Source: Cystobacter fuscus (GTDB lineage: Bacteria > Myxococcota > Myxococcia > Myxococcales > Myxococcaceae). Taken from it: a stretch of DNA of 64,000 nt. This document shows, in pieces, positions 1 to 8,223 of the stretch. The notes beneath the pieces were generated by a model. It worked only from the letters and a program-made list of their open reading frames with translations, had not been told where the DNA came from and did no database searches. Made by a program: the position numbers and the translations under genes. The stretch is from assembly GCF_002305875.1 (NCBI RefSeq), contig NZ_CP022098.1, positions 1,302,001 to 1,366,000 on the forward strand, read 5' to 3'. How positions within the stretch are numbered: position 1 is the stretch's first letter; each line of letters begins with the position of its first letter.

Positions 1-9
1 CGAAAATCG

Positions 10-699
10 TCACGGCGCCACCGTCGCGATGTAGGGCTCGCAGACAACTTCCGATGAAGCCAAAGCTGCCGCTGGAACCAGGGCAATGAGCGCCCCGGGA
101 GGGAAGACCACAACGAAGACAACTCCTGCGACAACGACAAGACTCCCCATCAAGGCCTCATTGCGATTGCGCTTCAGCCAATCAATTGCTCGGGCCGTGG
201 CTGAGAACTCCTGGGGACGACGCTCCTGCAACTCCTCGCAGTCGAGATAGGGCTGCATGCACGATTTCGTGCAGTGCGCCCTCTTGGCTCCAATCGAGGC
301 CTCGATGTGTGAGTAGTCCTCGGAAAGGGGGCGTTTCACACACGTGTTGATGCACTCGTTGAACTCTCCATGACAATCTCGCTGGCGAGCAGCCGCAAGC
401 ACGATGCGTCCGTATGTTCTCTCGGCGCGGGGCTGGAGCCTGAATTGCGAAAGGTCAAACTCCTCCACGGGGCGCCATCTGTGCGTGACGTGACCGCTGG
501 GGGATTCTTGGATGACGAGCACGTACCGGCCGAGCTCTTCGACGGCGGGAGAAAAGGTGCCACCGCTCATCCCCGCGGACTCACGGGTGCTCGCGTCGTC
601 GGTCGGAGCCAGGGTAGCCGGTCCCGATGCACAGCCCGACACGATGATCCCCAAGAGGACCAATGCCCTTGAGACCAAGGTGTCATTCGCGTCTTTCAT
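10..699 (-). CDS. SitA-like polymorphic toxin lipoprotein lacking a toxin domain
   Basis: Lipoprotein of 229 aa: Lys-poor n-region, hydrophobic stretch and lipobox ending in SGC (Cys about residue 22). Residues about 105-160 carry a Cys-rich module with the pattern CHxxFxxC...C...HC...SC...C, followed by a Trp-Leu-Lys amphipathic segment and one long hydrophobic stretch (about 185-215, VVVAGVVFVVVFPPGALIAL). From memory this is the N-terminal delivery module of myxobacterial SitA5-type toxins, which are exchanged between siblings through outer membrane exchange. In those proteins a variable toxin domain follows; here the protein stops about 10 residues after the hydrophobic stretch, so it looks truncated or is a toxin-less relic. 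The ATG at 697-699 is preferred over the upstream in-frame GTG at 741 because a sigma70-like promoter lies between them. Whether an immunity gene follows is outside the window. Confidence 0.6.
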   Translation of the reverse strand: MKDANDTLVSRALVLLGIIVSGCASGPATLAPTDDASTRESAGMSGGTFSPAVEELGRYVLVIQESPSGHVTHRWRPVEEFDLSQFRLQPRAERTYGRIVLAAARQRDCHGEFNECINTCVKRPLSEDYSHIEASIGAKRAHCTKSCMQPYLDCEELQERRPQEFSATARAIDWLKRNRNEALMGSLVVVAGVVFVVVFPPGALIALVPAAALASSEVVCEPYIATVAP

Positions 700-707
700 G
701 CGACCAA

Positions 708-736
708 AGTATAGTGCGGTGATGTAGGCATCACAA
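708..736 (-). promoter_or_regulatory. Sigma70-like promoter of the SitA-like gene, leaderless spacing
   Basis: On the minus strand TTGTGA (731-736) and TATACT (708-713) are separated by exactly 17 bp. The expected transcription start (about 701) falls 2 nt before the ATG at 699, and no Shine-Dalgarno sequence is present, so the message would be essentially leaderless. Confidence 0.5.
719..734. promoter_or_regulatory. Palindrome inside the promoter spacer (possible operator)
   Basis: GTGATG-4 bp-CATCAC is a perfect inverted repeat that overlaps the -35 element and spacer of the promoter at 708-736. A repressor bound here would block RNA polymerase. No regulator is identifiable nearby. Confidence 0.35.
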
Positions 737-1113
737 GCCACGAATATACGCTACCGCGCCGTGGTCATCTTCCGTTCTCGGGTGCGGTAGGGACGGCCCA
801 TCGCCGTTTTTTGGCTGAAGCCCCTCCCCCGCACAGAACCCAGTTGAGTCGCGTCTTGTCGGAGTGCGGTTCCAGCGTGAACTTGCGTAACCGCTCCCGT
901 GGAACCTCGAGGAGTTGTCTCCCGGCTCCCTCGTGTTCGAAGCCCCTCACTGTTGAATTGGCGTTGGAAATAGATGAAGTCGCCAGGTTTTATAATTGGC
1001 CTCGAGGAGAATGCTGAATGGAGGTGGCTGACGTGTTCTTTTCCAGCGCCGCCGCCGCGGAAGTTGGCATCTTGACCCTGCTGTCCACGTGACCGGGGCG
1101 AGCCCGATCCGGG
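737..1113. other. Gene-free stretch with a mobile-element scrap
   Basis: No intact gene is visible between the SitA-like promoter and the end of the FRG gene. The only recognisable content is the reverse-transcriptase remnant at 846-948. The rest shows no convincing coding or RNA structure. Confidence 0.5.
846..948 (-). pseudogene. Remnant of a group II intron reverse transcriptase
   Basis: The minus-strand frame reads GFEHEGAGRQLLEVPRERL, then RKFTLEPHSDKTRL. This matches the stretch that follows the YADD motif in bacterial group II intron reverse transcriptases (pattern GFEHExDAxxFLExLRERLxKFGLxLHPDKTRL). The catalytic YADD upstream and the FGR/FLGF region downstream are both absent, so only about 34 codons survive. 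Substitutions at usually constant positions (Gly to Thr after KF, Pro to Ser in LHP) fit a decaying copy. Confidence 0.65.
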
Positions 1114-1956
1114 CTAGAGCCCCTCGGGAGTAGAACCAGGGGGCTTGGGATTGTAGTAGCGCCGCAGCCACCGCGACAGCCCGTCCAGGCCCGGAAACAA
1201 CACCCGCTCGGTGATGTTGGTCTGGTCGAGCTTGTCGCGCACCTCGTGCTTGAGTTGCGCGGGGACGATGATGCGGCGCACCCCCCGCTCCTGATGCTCC
1301 AGGAACGTGTCCAGCCGGCTCGAGGGCGCGTTCATCACCGAGAAGAGGGCGAACTGGTTGATGATGCGCTCGTCGAGCGAGGGGGGCTCGAAGAAGAGCA
1401 CGAAGGAGCGGCGGGTGAGTTGATCGAAGGACTTGAGCCTCGGGGCCACCTCCTCGAGCATCTCCGCGCTGAAGACATCCGCGCCTTCCTGCCGCAGCTG
1501 CTCCTTGAGAGGCCGCGGCAGCAGCCGGTTCGTCTCGCGGTAGTCCACGCTCCACACCACGCCGTCCGTGCCGTACAGCTCCAGGTTCTCCGACAGGAAG
1601 TGCAGCGCCACGTAGGGGCTGAATGTCCAGTCCAGCAGCCGCGTGGGCAGTCCATGGTGCTGGGCGAGCGCCAACCAATCCCAGACACTGCCGCAGGGGT
1701 AGGCGGTGCCGCGCGCGTACTTGCGGAAGGCGCGCAGCATGACGTGCTCCTGGCGCGAGTAATCCCCACCCCGTCGGTTGAGCCCCGTGGCCAGGTCCAT
1801 GCTGGAGTCCGGCATGCCACGAAAGGCGAGCGTGGGGCGGAAGCGATGAAGTGCTTCGTTCCACGAGCCCTCGAAGAGCAGCTCCTGCAACTCCACCCAG
1901 CTCTTCACCCGATGTTCGAGCACGTGAGTCCCCGCCGGTTGTCTTTGTCCTACCAC
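1114..1956 (-). CDS. FRG domain-containing protein
   Basis: Cytosolic protein of 280 aa. The FRG domain is visible at residues about 42-110: LAFRG with the Phe-Arg-Gly signature, then the conserved QHHGLPTRLLDWTFSPYVAL block. No signal peptide or membrane segment. The biochemical role of FRG domains is not established; they are often found in accessory and defence-type loci. The start is GTG at 1956, only 5 nt after the stop of the upstream PIG-L-like gene, so the two are probably co-transcribed and coupled. The C-terminal third (about 200-280) has no recognisable motif. Confidence 0.8.
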   Translation of the reverse strand: MVGQRQPAGTHVLEHRVKSWVELQELLFEGSWNEALHRFRPTLAFRGMPDSSMDLATGLNRRGGDYSRQEHVMLRAFRKYARGTAYPCGSVWDWLALAQHHGLPTRLLDWTFSPYVALHFLSENLELYGTDGVVWSVDYRETNRLLPRPLKEQLRQEGADVFSAEMLEEVAPRLKSFDQLTRRSFVLFFEPPSLDERIINQFALFSVMNAPSSRLDTFLEHQERGVRRIIVPAQLKHEVRDKLDQTNITERVLFPGLDGLSRWLRRYYNPKPPGSTPEGL

Positions 1957-1961
1957 GCTCC

Positions 1962-2831
1962 TCAGTGAGCGGAAGCTTCCGTGAGCTTGAGCTGCTCCAG
2001 CGCCCGGCGCGCCAACCGTCGCCAGCGCACCGCCGTCATCCCCGGTGTGGGCACTTCATACAGCAGCCTCCCCGCGCGCGGCGGTCGGGTGAAGTCGTAG
2101 CGGGGCGCGAGCCGGTAGTGCTCCGGCGCGCTCGGCGCGGAGCCCGAATCCCACCCGGGCGAGGCATGGCAGGCGAGCATCCGCTGCTTGAGGGCGCGAT
2201 CCCCCGCGGACAGGGCCACGCTGGCCACGGGCTGGTCGTCCAGCGTGGACTGGAAGCCGAAGGGGTGGAGCCCCAGGTGTCCGCAGGCGGGGACGGCCAT
2301 CTCCAGGAGCGAGGGCGGTGTGCGCCCGCCCCGCACGAGCAGGGCCACGGCCGCATGCGAGATGAAGGCGGCGGCGTCATGGTCGGGGTGTCCTCCCTCG
2401 TAGGGGTGGACGACGAGGAGGGTCGGGCGGAGGGCCTTGAGCAGGGCCACCAGGCATTCGGTGAGGGGGACGAGCTCCTCGCTCGCCGTGCGCTCCATTG
2501 TTCCCAGGGACAACAGCCGCTCCGGGCCCAGTCCGGCGAGCGACAGGGCCTCGAAGGAGGCTTGCTCGGAGAGACGGGCGTGGGCCTCTGGCGTGTCCGG
2601 GGCCGCGAACGTGTCGTCCCCAGAGGCTCGCTCCGTGACGTGGACGACGTGTGCGTGGGAGCTGCGGCGCAACAGCCAGGATGCCCCGCGCACCGCGTCG
2701 CCCGGATGAGCCGTCACGAAGAGCGCGGAGCCACGCAGGGCCTGGGCGGGCAGCAGCGGTCCGAGTACTCCGGCCACACCGTCCTCGCCTTCCCGCGGCT
2801 CCTGTTGCTGGGATTCATCGGGAGGCCACAT
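1962..2831 (-). CDS. PIG-L/LmbE-like deacetylase family protein, catalytic Asp missing
   Basis: 289 aa, no signal peptide. PIG-L deacetylases remove acetyl groups from N-acetylglucosaminyl-type substrates using a zinc bound by His-Pro-Asp-Asp and a later His. Here the first motif reads AHPGDA (residues about 41-46): the zinc-ligand His and second Asp remain, but the catalytic-base Asp is Gly and the following Glu is Ala. The second motif HPYEGGHPDHDA (about 140-151) is intact. The protein probably still binds metal but may be inactive or use a different chemistry. Translation starts at an ATG behind a perfect AAGGAGGT. First gene of a two-gene unit with the FRG protein. Confidence 0.75.
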   Translation of the reverse strand: MWPPDESQQQEPREGEDGVAGVLGPLLPAQALRGSALFVTAHPGDAVRGASWLLRRSSHAHVVHVTERASGDDTFAAPDTPEAHARLSEQASFEALSLAGLGPERLLSLGTMERTASEELVPLTECLVALLKALRPTLLVVHPYEGGHPDHDAAAFISHAAVALLVRGGRTPPSLLEMAVPACGHLGLHPFGFQSTLDDQPVASVALSAGDRALKQRMLACHASPGWDSGSAPSAPEHYRLAPRYDFTRPPRAGRLLYEVPTPGMTAVRWRRLARRALEQLKLTEASAH

Positions 2832-2837
2832 GGCGGG

Positions 2838-2845
2838 ACCTCCTT
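2838..2845 (-). promoter_or_regulatory. Perfect Shine-Dalgarno for the PIG-L/FRG unit
   Basis: AAGGAGGT on the minus strand, 6 nt before the ATG at 2831. It fixes the start of the PIG-L-like gene and predicts strong translation of this operon. Confidence 0.8.
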
Positions 2846-3044
2846 CCGTTTGGTTGTCTCACCCTCACCATCGCCCTCCCCCGAGCCTGCCTGGCTTCCC
2901 CCTCGAAGGTCTGGAAAGTTGCAGTCGTGCTCCCGGAAAAAACCAGGGCCTCCAGTACGAGACCGGAAAAGCGGAGGGGCTGGAGAAGACGGCGCGTGCG
3001 CCAGTACACGGAGGCGGACGCGGGCCCGTGTGCTGGAGCACATC

Positions 3045-3061
3045 CCGGGGCCGGGCCCCGG
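3045..3061 (-). terminator. GC-rich hairpin after the small Cys protein gene
   Basis: CCGGGGC-CGG-GCCCCGG is a perfect 7-bp stem located 12 nt after the stop of the minus-strand gene at 3073. No T-tract follows, so function as an intrinsic terminator is uncertain. Confidence 0.35.
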
Positions 3062-3072
3062 AGGAAACGGAG

Positions 3073-3315
3073 CTACGGCCGGCCGTTGTCGGCCGGTTGG
3101 TCGAAGGCGTGGCTCGCCGCGTGGGGAGCCTCGTCCCGGTGGAACAGGGCGCACTTCTGGCAGGTGAAGCCCTCCCAGTCCTCACGCACGGCGGCGTCGA
3201 TGCACCGGGCGTAGAGGCGGCAGTGCACGTTGCGGTAGTCCTCGATGCGGTACTGCTCCGCCCAGACGGGCAAGCGGAGCTCGGTGGGATTGGGCTTGGG
3301 TGGCAAGCAGGCCAT
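3073..3315 (-). CDS. Small cysteine-containing protein of unknown function
   Basis: 80 aa protein with Cys at the N-terminus (MAC), HCRLYARC in the middle and FTCQKC near residue 55. The spaced Cys/His residues could hold a metal, but this is inference. The start at 3315 is chosen because AGGAG lies about 10 nt upstream; an in-frame GTG at 3357 has no such site. Unlinked to the neighbouring genes by spacing. I do not recognise the family; its length and composition resemble small conserved myxobacterial proteins. Confidence 0.6.
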   Translation of the reverse strand: MACLPPKPNPTELRLPVWAEQYRIEDYRNVHCRLYARCIDAAVREDWEGFTCQKCALFHRDEAPHAASHAFDQPADNGRP

Positions 3316-3515
3316 ATGGCGAAAACTCCTGATGTTGGATGGGTCCCCCCTCTGCACAAGGTCCTACCCTCCGGTACATCTCCTCATTCCCGACAGAGGG
3401 ACTCGGGACGGCGCCTGTCTCGAGATGAGACTCGAGGCGCGAGGGGCCGCCCGGGGAGCAGGCGGGCCGAGACTCCGTGCTTCATCCAGAGCGGGCTTTC
3501 CCCGAAGATGCGCCC

Positions 3516-5324
3516 GTGCGTTCCCTGTCTACCCGCTCGTCGTGTCCCCCCACCCGTCGGCTGGGGCTGCTCGCCCTGTCGCTGTTCGCCCTGCTCGCCG
3601 CGGCGGGATGTTCGACCTTCGCCCGCGCCGTGAAGGAGGGCGACACGCTCACCACCCAGCGCCAATGGAGCCAGGCGGAGGCCGCCTACCAGCGGGCGCT
3701 CGCCGCGGAGCCTGGCAACTCGGAGGCGAAGGTGAAGCTGCGCGACATGCGCCGGCTGTGGAGCGCCGAGGTGTTGCAGGCCGCCCGGGCCAGACAGGCC
3801 GAGGGGGACCTGGCCGCGGCCACGCCGCTGCTGGTGCGCGCGCTCGAGCTGGACGAGGGCAACGCCGAGGTGGGCGCGCTGCTCGCCCAGACGCTGGATG
3901 CGCGCGTGGAGGGCGCCCAGAAGGCGCTCCAGGCCGAGAAGCTGCAGGAGGCCCGGACGGAGTTCGACGCGGTGCTGGCGGTGGATGGCGAGCACGCGGC
4001 GGCGCGCAAGGGCGTGACGGCGGTGCGCACGGCGTGGGCGCGCCGGTGGTTCTCCACGGCGAAGCGGCTGGAGGACGAGGGCAAGCTGGGCAACGCGCTC
4101 CTGGCGTACGTGCGCGCGGACCAGGAGCTCGCGGGGGCCACGCAGGCGCGCGAGCGCGCCGAGGCGGTGCGTCGCCTGCTCCAGGACGAGGTGGCCTTCA
4201 TGGTGGTGACCGCGCCGGCCGAGGACAAGGCCAGCTCGCCGGACGTGGCGCAGCGGCTGTCGCCCGGACGGCTCGCGGCGATGCTGCCGCAGGAGGTGCC
4301 CATCCGCGTCATCACCACCGAGGCGCCCAGGACTCACGAGGGCGTGCGCCTGGGGATGGCGCTGGAGCGGGTGTTGCCGGTGAAGTCGGTGGAGCAGGGC
4401 CAGCGCTCGACGCGCTACCTGCTCACGAACAAGGCCGTGCCCAATCCGCGCCGCTTCGAGCTGGAGACGGCCCTGCTCGCCGAGGAGCGCAAGCTGGAGG
4501 AGGTGGAGCGCAAGATGGGAGGCGTGCTGCGCGAGTACCTGCGCCGGCAGGACGAGCTGGTGCAGGCGCGCGAGGTGGCCGGGCGCTGCCGTGACCGCGA
4601 GCGCAAGGCGTGCAGCAAGGCCCTGGCCGAGTGCACCGAGGCCATCACCCGCGTGAAGCCCGGGCACGTGCCCCGCGAGTGTGACCCCTCGCTGTGCAAT
4701 CCGCAGTGTGAGCAGGAGGAGCGCGCCTACGCCCAGCGCGCCGCGACGGCCGGGGAGCTGGAGCAGCGGCTGGAGGGCGCGCAGGAGAGCGCCGAGGCAC
4801 AGCGGCGCGAGGTGCAGCGCGGCCGGGACGCCTGGTACCGCGAGCCGCTCACGGTGGAGGAGCCCGTCTACGCGGACTACCCCTATGACGTGGAGCTGCA
4901 CAAGCTGACCCTCACGGCGACCGTCACCGAGCGCCTGGTGGACCTGGCCAAGGACGCCGCGGGCGCCTCGCCGCACACCGAGGACTACGCGGCGCTGCAC
5001 GAGGACTCGTCCAACAAGGCCTATGACAAGGTGGGCGTGCTGGCGGACCCCGTGCAGCTGCGCAGCGAGGCGGAGCTGCGCGTGGAGGCGGGGGACAAGG
5101 CGATCACGGCCATCGCCGCGCGGGTGAAGGAGCGCTTCGACGCCTACCGCCAGCGCCGCGTGGAGGACGCGCGCCGGGGCCTGGTGCGTCCCAGCTCCGA
5201 GGACGTGGTGGAGACGGCGGTGCGGGCGCTGCTGCTCACCGCCGACGAGCCCCCCCAGGACATCCTCCAGACGATCGCCAAGGCCCGGGGCCTCGAGCAC
5301 CCCGAGGCCCTGCTCGGGCGCTAG
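3516..5324 (+). CDS. TPR-repeat lipoprotein
   Basis: About 602 aa. Signal peptide with a Leu/Ala-rich core and lipobox AAAGC, so probably anchored in the outer or inner membrane. Residues about 40-190 form at least three tetratricopeptide-like helix pairs (QWSQAEAAYQRALAAEPGN is a canonical TPR unit), suggesting a protein-binding scaffold. A Cys-rich segment (CRDRERKACSKALAEC...CDPSLCNPQCEQ, roughly residues 365-405) and coiled-coil-like Glu/Arg-rich stretches follow. The start is uncertain: GTG 3516 gives a normal n-region, while GTG 3477 is also in frame. Stands alone on the plus strand; convergent with the next gene, 12 nt apart. Confidence 0.7.
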   Translation: MRSLSTRSSCPPTRRLGLLALSLFALLAAAGCSTFARAVKEGDTLTTQRQWSQAEAAYQRALAAEPGNSEAKVKLRDMRRLWSAEVLQAARARQAEGDLAAATPLLVRALELDEGNAEVGALLAQTLDARVEGAQKALQAEKLQEARTEFDAVLAVDGEHAAARKGVTAVRTAWARRWFSTAKRLEDEGKLGNALLAYVRADQELAGATQARERAEAVRRLLQDEVAFMVVTAPAEDKASSPDVAQRLSPGRLAAMLPQEVPIRVITTEAPRTHEGVRLGMALERVLPVKSVEQGQRSTRYLLTNKAVPNPRRFELETALLAEERKLEEVERKMGGVLREYLRRQDELVQAREVAGRCRDRERKACSKALAECTEAITRVKPGHVPRECDPSLCNPQCEQEERAYAQRAATAGELEQRLEGAQESAEAQRREVQRGRDAWYREPLTVEEPVYADYPYDVELHKLTLTATVTERLVDLAKDAAGASPHTEDYAALHEDSSNKAYDKVGVLADPVQLRSEAELRVEAGDKAITAIAARVKERFDAYRQRRVEDARRGLVRPSSEDVVETAVRALLLTADEPPQDILQTIAKARGLEHPEALLGR

Positions 5325-5336
5325 TGGCGCGCGGCG

Positions 5337-6086
5337 TCAGGCCACGAAGGCCGACACGGGCGTGCCCAGCGAGGCCTCGGCCGACTCCAGGCAGTCCTCG
5401 ATGAAGCGCAGCTGGAGCTCGAGCGCCTCGGCGCTCAGCTCCGCGAACGCGCGGGCGCTCTCCGGCATCGCGCGCACCAGGTCCTCCATCAGCCGCGCCT
5501 GGTTCATCGCGCGTGGCGCATCCGGCTGGGACTGGGCCTTGAGCGCGCACAGCCCCTCGAGTGCCTCGCGGCCGAGCACCCGCGTCACGTTGGCCAGCAG
5601 GTGGGGCCCCATCATCTGCGTGAGCTGGATGCTCTCGAACTCGATGGCGATCTGCGCCGCCGGGAACTCACCGGTGAGCGTCTCCTCGACGAGCCGGCGG
5701 TAGGAGCGCATCGCGTCGGTGGGGTATTGCGAGAGCAGCCGCTCGGTGTGGAGCACCGGGCGGAAGCGCTGGTTCCATCGGCGCACGAGCACCTGCACGT
5801 CCTCGGTCATCGTCTGGGCGGGGCCCGACGCCTGTCGGGCGTGCGCGAGCAGGCTCTTGCCCAGCGCGTCCAGGCTCAACAGGAGGCTGCGGTGGCCGGC
5901 TCGGCGGTTCCATCCCTCCAGGGGCTCGGCCAGGTAGACGCCGAGGGCGTGGTACTGGAGGAGGAAGCGCTCGAGCAGCTCCGGGGAGATGGCGGGATCC
6001 ACCACCCTGCGCATCACCGGATCCGTGGCGACACGGGCGCGCGCGGCCAGGACGTAGGGCTCGTACAGTTCTTTGACCAGACTCAT
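5337..6086 (-). CDS. All-helical protein, possibly TenA/heme-oxygenase-like fold
   Basis: 249 aa, soluble, almost entirely helical by composition. The spacing of aromatic and charged residues (LLERFLLQYHALGVYLAEPLEGW early, AEALELQLRFIEDCLESA at the end) resembles iron-containing redox/TenA-like proteins, but the usual HxELDxxH metal-ligand block is not visible. I therefore do not assign a reaction. It follows the PilZ gene by 37 nt on the same strand, so the two probably share a transcript. Confidence 0.4.
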   Translation of the reverse strand: MSLVKELYEPYVLAARARVATDPVMRRVVDPAISPELLERFLLQYHALGVYLAEPLEGWNRRAGHRSLLLSLDALGKSLLAHARQASGPAQTMTEDVQVLVRRWNQRFRPVLHTERLLSQYPTDAMRSYRRLVEETLTGEFPAAQIAIEFESIQLTQMMGPHLLANVTRVLGREALEGLCALKAQSQPDAPRAMNQARLMEDLVRAMPESARAFAELSAEALELQLRFIEDCLESAEASLGTPVSAFVA

Positions 6087-6123
6087 GTCGGCTCCTTCGC
6101 AGTGTGCAATCGGGGTATGGGAT

Positions 6124-8223
6124 TCAGGCCTTGGGAGCCGGGGAGGAGAGACAGCCCACCGTTGCCTCGCTCACGTGTTCCAGGAACTCGGGCAGCAGGT
6201 GCGCGGAGAGCAGCCACAGACAGGGGCTGGCGCCGGGCCCCTCGCGCAACCGGGCGGCCGCGAGCGGGCCGTCGTCGTCCTCCTCGGACACGAGGACGAA
6301 GGAGGGCTGGTTTCGGGCGGCGTACCAGGCGCGCGCCGCGTCCAGCAGCGCGACGTAGGTGTCCTGCCCTCCGGGCGCGAGCGGGAACAGCCGCGCCGTG
6401 TCCAGCATGCGCAGCAGGTTCATGCCCTCCGGTCCCCGCTCGAGCACGATGGCGGCCACCGTCATGCCCTCGCGGCGCGCCACCAGCACCTGCCGCTCGC
6501 GCTCCAGGCCCGCCGCGTGCCAGGCCTGGGTGGCGTCCGTCAGCGCCAACCGCTCGCGCGAGAGATCCATCGCCTCCACGTAGCAGGCGGGCCGGGTGCG
6601 GGCGATCTCACTCGCCAGGAACGCCGTCTCCTCGGCGGTGGCCGGGCCGATGTCGACGCCGTCCGAGGGCTGTCCACTCGGCTCGTCGCACCGCGCGCGC
6701 CACAGGTGCACGGGCAGCACCAGGGCCTCTCCCGTGTCGGCGTGCCGGCGCGCGTAGGACAGGTAGACGCGCTCGAAGAAGGGCACGCTCGAGTCGACGT
6801 AGCCGAGCAGCCAGCGGAAGTCGGGAGCGTTCTGCGCGTGCTCCATCGCGCGCAGGTGCAGCTCGCGGAGGATCCGCCCCGGGGCCACCTCGGGGACGGG
6901 GGCACCCGGGCGCTTGGCGAGCTGGTGCACGAGCCAGCCATGACGCCAGGCGCGCACCGAGGACAGCGTGGCCTCCACGCCCCGCTCGGACGGCCACACC
7001 GCCTGGCTGAAGAGCTGGGGCTCGCGCGCCGCGCGCAGGCTCGTGTCGACGAAGCTGGCGCGCTGCTGCTCGAAGTCCTCGGGCGTGTCGCCCGCGAGCT
7101 GGGGGTAGCCCACGTCGGCGAGCAGTTGCCACAGCGGCTCGAGCCACTCCTCGCCCGAGCGTGTGTCGGGACTGAGCGCCTGGGAGACGAGCTGCATCCA
7201 GCGCGCCTCGTCCTCGGGCGTCTGGGGCGTCACCTGGAGGCCGATCACCCGCTGTCCGTCCGGACGCGGCTTGCCCACGTAGCGCACCTCTCCGCGCATC
7301 GAGAGGGGCTCGCCGTACTCGGGGATGAGCTCGAGCGGCTGGAGGAGCAGACCCGGGAAGACGAGATCGTCCGCGGAGCCCAACACGGACAGGCCGGTGA
7401 AGGACACGTCCTGGAGTTCACGCTCGCGTGGGCCCAGCTCGTTCCACAGGGGATGGTGGAAGCGGGCCAGCAGGCCGGCGGGGGCGGGGACGCGCCGACG
7501 CGCGCGGTGGCGCACCCGCCACAACTGCCGGGGAATGGGCGTCACCAACCGATCGCCGCGCACCTCGAGCTCCGGCACGCGCATGCGGAAGGCGGAGTTG
7601 TAGCCCACCACCTCGATGTCATGGGGTGCCTGCCCCCACCGGGCCGACGGTTCCTCCATGCGCCAGTGCAGCCGCGAGGCCGCGACGTCGAAGTACTCGA
7701 GGGACACGCGCAGCGTCCGGCCCGGCTGGCGCAGCAGCCCCTGGTGTTGCATGACACACACGGACTTGAGGATGGAGCGGATGCGCTCGGAATCGACGAT
7801 CGCCTCCTCGATGGGCCGCGGCGACACGGCGGGCAGGGCGCGTCCCTCGCGCGCCGCCGAGTCCAGCGCGGAGAGGATCTGCCGGCCCTGCTCCAGCGTC
7901 ACGTCGACGAACTGGATGCCGAAGGGCGCGTCGGCGCGGCGCGGATCGCTCCAGAAGAGCTCCCCGCGCAGCGGTCCGATGGTGCGGCCGTTGTCGTCCA
8001 GGAGCAGCTGCACGGGGCGCTCGCGGGGGGGCAGCTCCGTGCCCGGCTCCGGCAGGGCCCACACCACGGTGGGGCTCAGCCGAGTCACCCGGCTGCTGCT
8101 GATGCCGGGCTGCGAGAGGATGAGGTTGATGCCCTGCTCGGGCTCGTGCGCGTGCAGCGAATAGCCCGAGTAGGTGCCGGCGGTGAGGGCCAGTCCCGTT
8201 GCAGTCTCCAGATGTTCTCGCAT
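6124..8223 (-). CDS. Large PilZ-domain protein with C-terminal acyltransferase-like region
   Basis: 699 aa, soluble. A PilZ domain is visible at about 235-345, with the c-di-GMP-binding signature RHRARRR (about 238-244) and QDVSFTG (271-277), the RxxxR and D/NxSxxG motifs. Residues about 30-120 look like a second, degenerate PilZ-like barrel (ending GIQFVDVTLEQGRQIL) without the arginines. The C-terminal about 350 residues alternate alpha and beta and resemble an N-acyltransferase (GNAT-like) fold, which is inference. Expected role: a cytosolic c-di-GMP effector. Co-oriented with and probably co-transcribed with the helical protein gene downstream. Confidence 0.65.
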   Translation of the reverse strand: MREHLETATGLALTAGTYSGYSLHAHEPEQGINLILSQPGISSSRVTRLSPTVVWALPEPGTELPPRERPVQLLLDDNGRTIGPLRGELFWSDPRRADAPFGIQFVDVTLEQGRQILSALDSAAREGRALPAVSPRPIEEAIVDSERIRSILKSVCVMQHQGLLRQPGRTLRVSLEYFDVAASRLHWRMEEPSARWGQAPHDIEVVGYNSAFRMRVPELEVRGDRLVTPIPRQLWRVRHRARRRVPAPAGLLARFHHPLWNELGPRERELQDVSFTGLSVLGSADDLVFPGLLLQPLELIPEYGEPLSMRGEVRYVGKPRPDGQRVIGLQVTPQTPEDEARWMQLVSQALSPDTRSGEEWLEPLWQLLADVGYPQLAGDTPEDFEQQRASFVDTSLRAAREPQLFSQAVWPSERGVEATLSSVRAWRHGWLVHQLAKRPGAPVPEVAPGRILRELHLRAMEHAQNAPDFRWLLGYVDSSVPFFERVYLSYARRHADTGEALVLPVHLWRARCDEPSGQPSDGVDIGPATAEETAFLASEIARTRPACYVEAMDLSRERLALTDATQAWHAAGLERERQVLVARREGMTVAAIVLERGPEGMNLLRMLDTARLFPLAPGGQDTYVALLDAARAWYAARNQPSFVLVSEEDDDGPLAAARLREGPGASPCLWLLSAHLLPEFLEHVSEATVGCLSSPAPKA

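Noticed and set aside
925-945. tRNA-like TTCGAA pattern
   Set aside because: No acceptor stem or anticodon arm can be folded around it; no tRNA was found anywhere in the window.
3384-5300. 638-codon minus-strand open frame
   Set aside because: It lies antisense to the TPR lipoprotein gene; the frame is open only because of GC-rich third positions, and the product has a His/Leu/Arg-rich nonsense composition.
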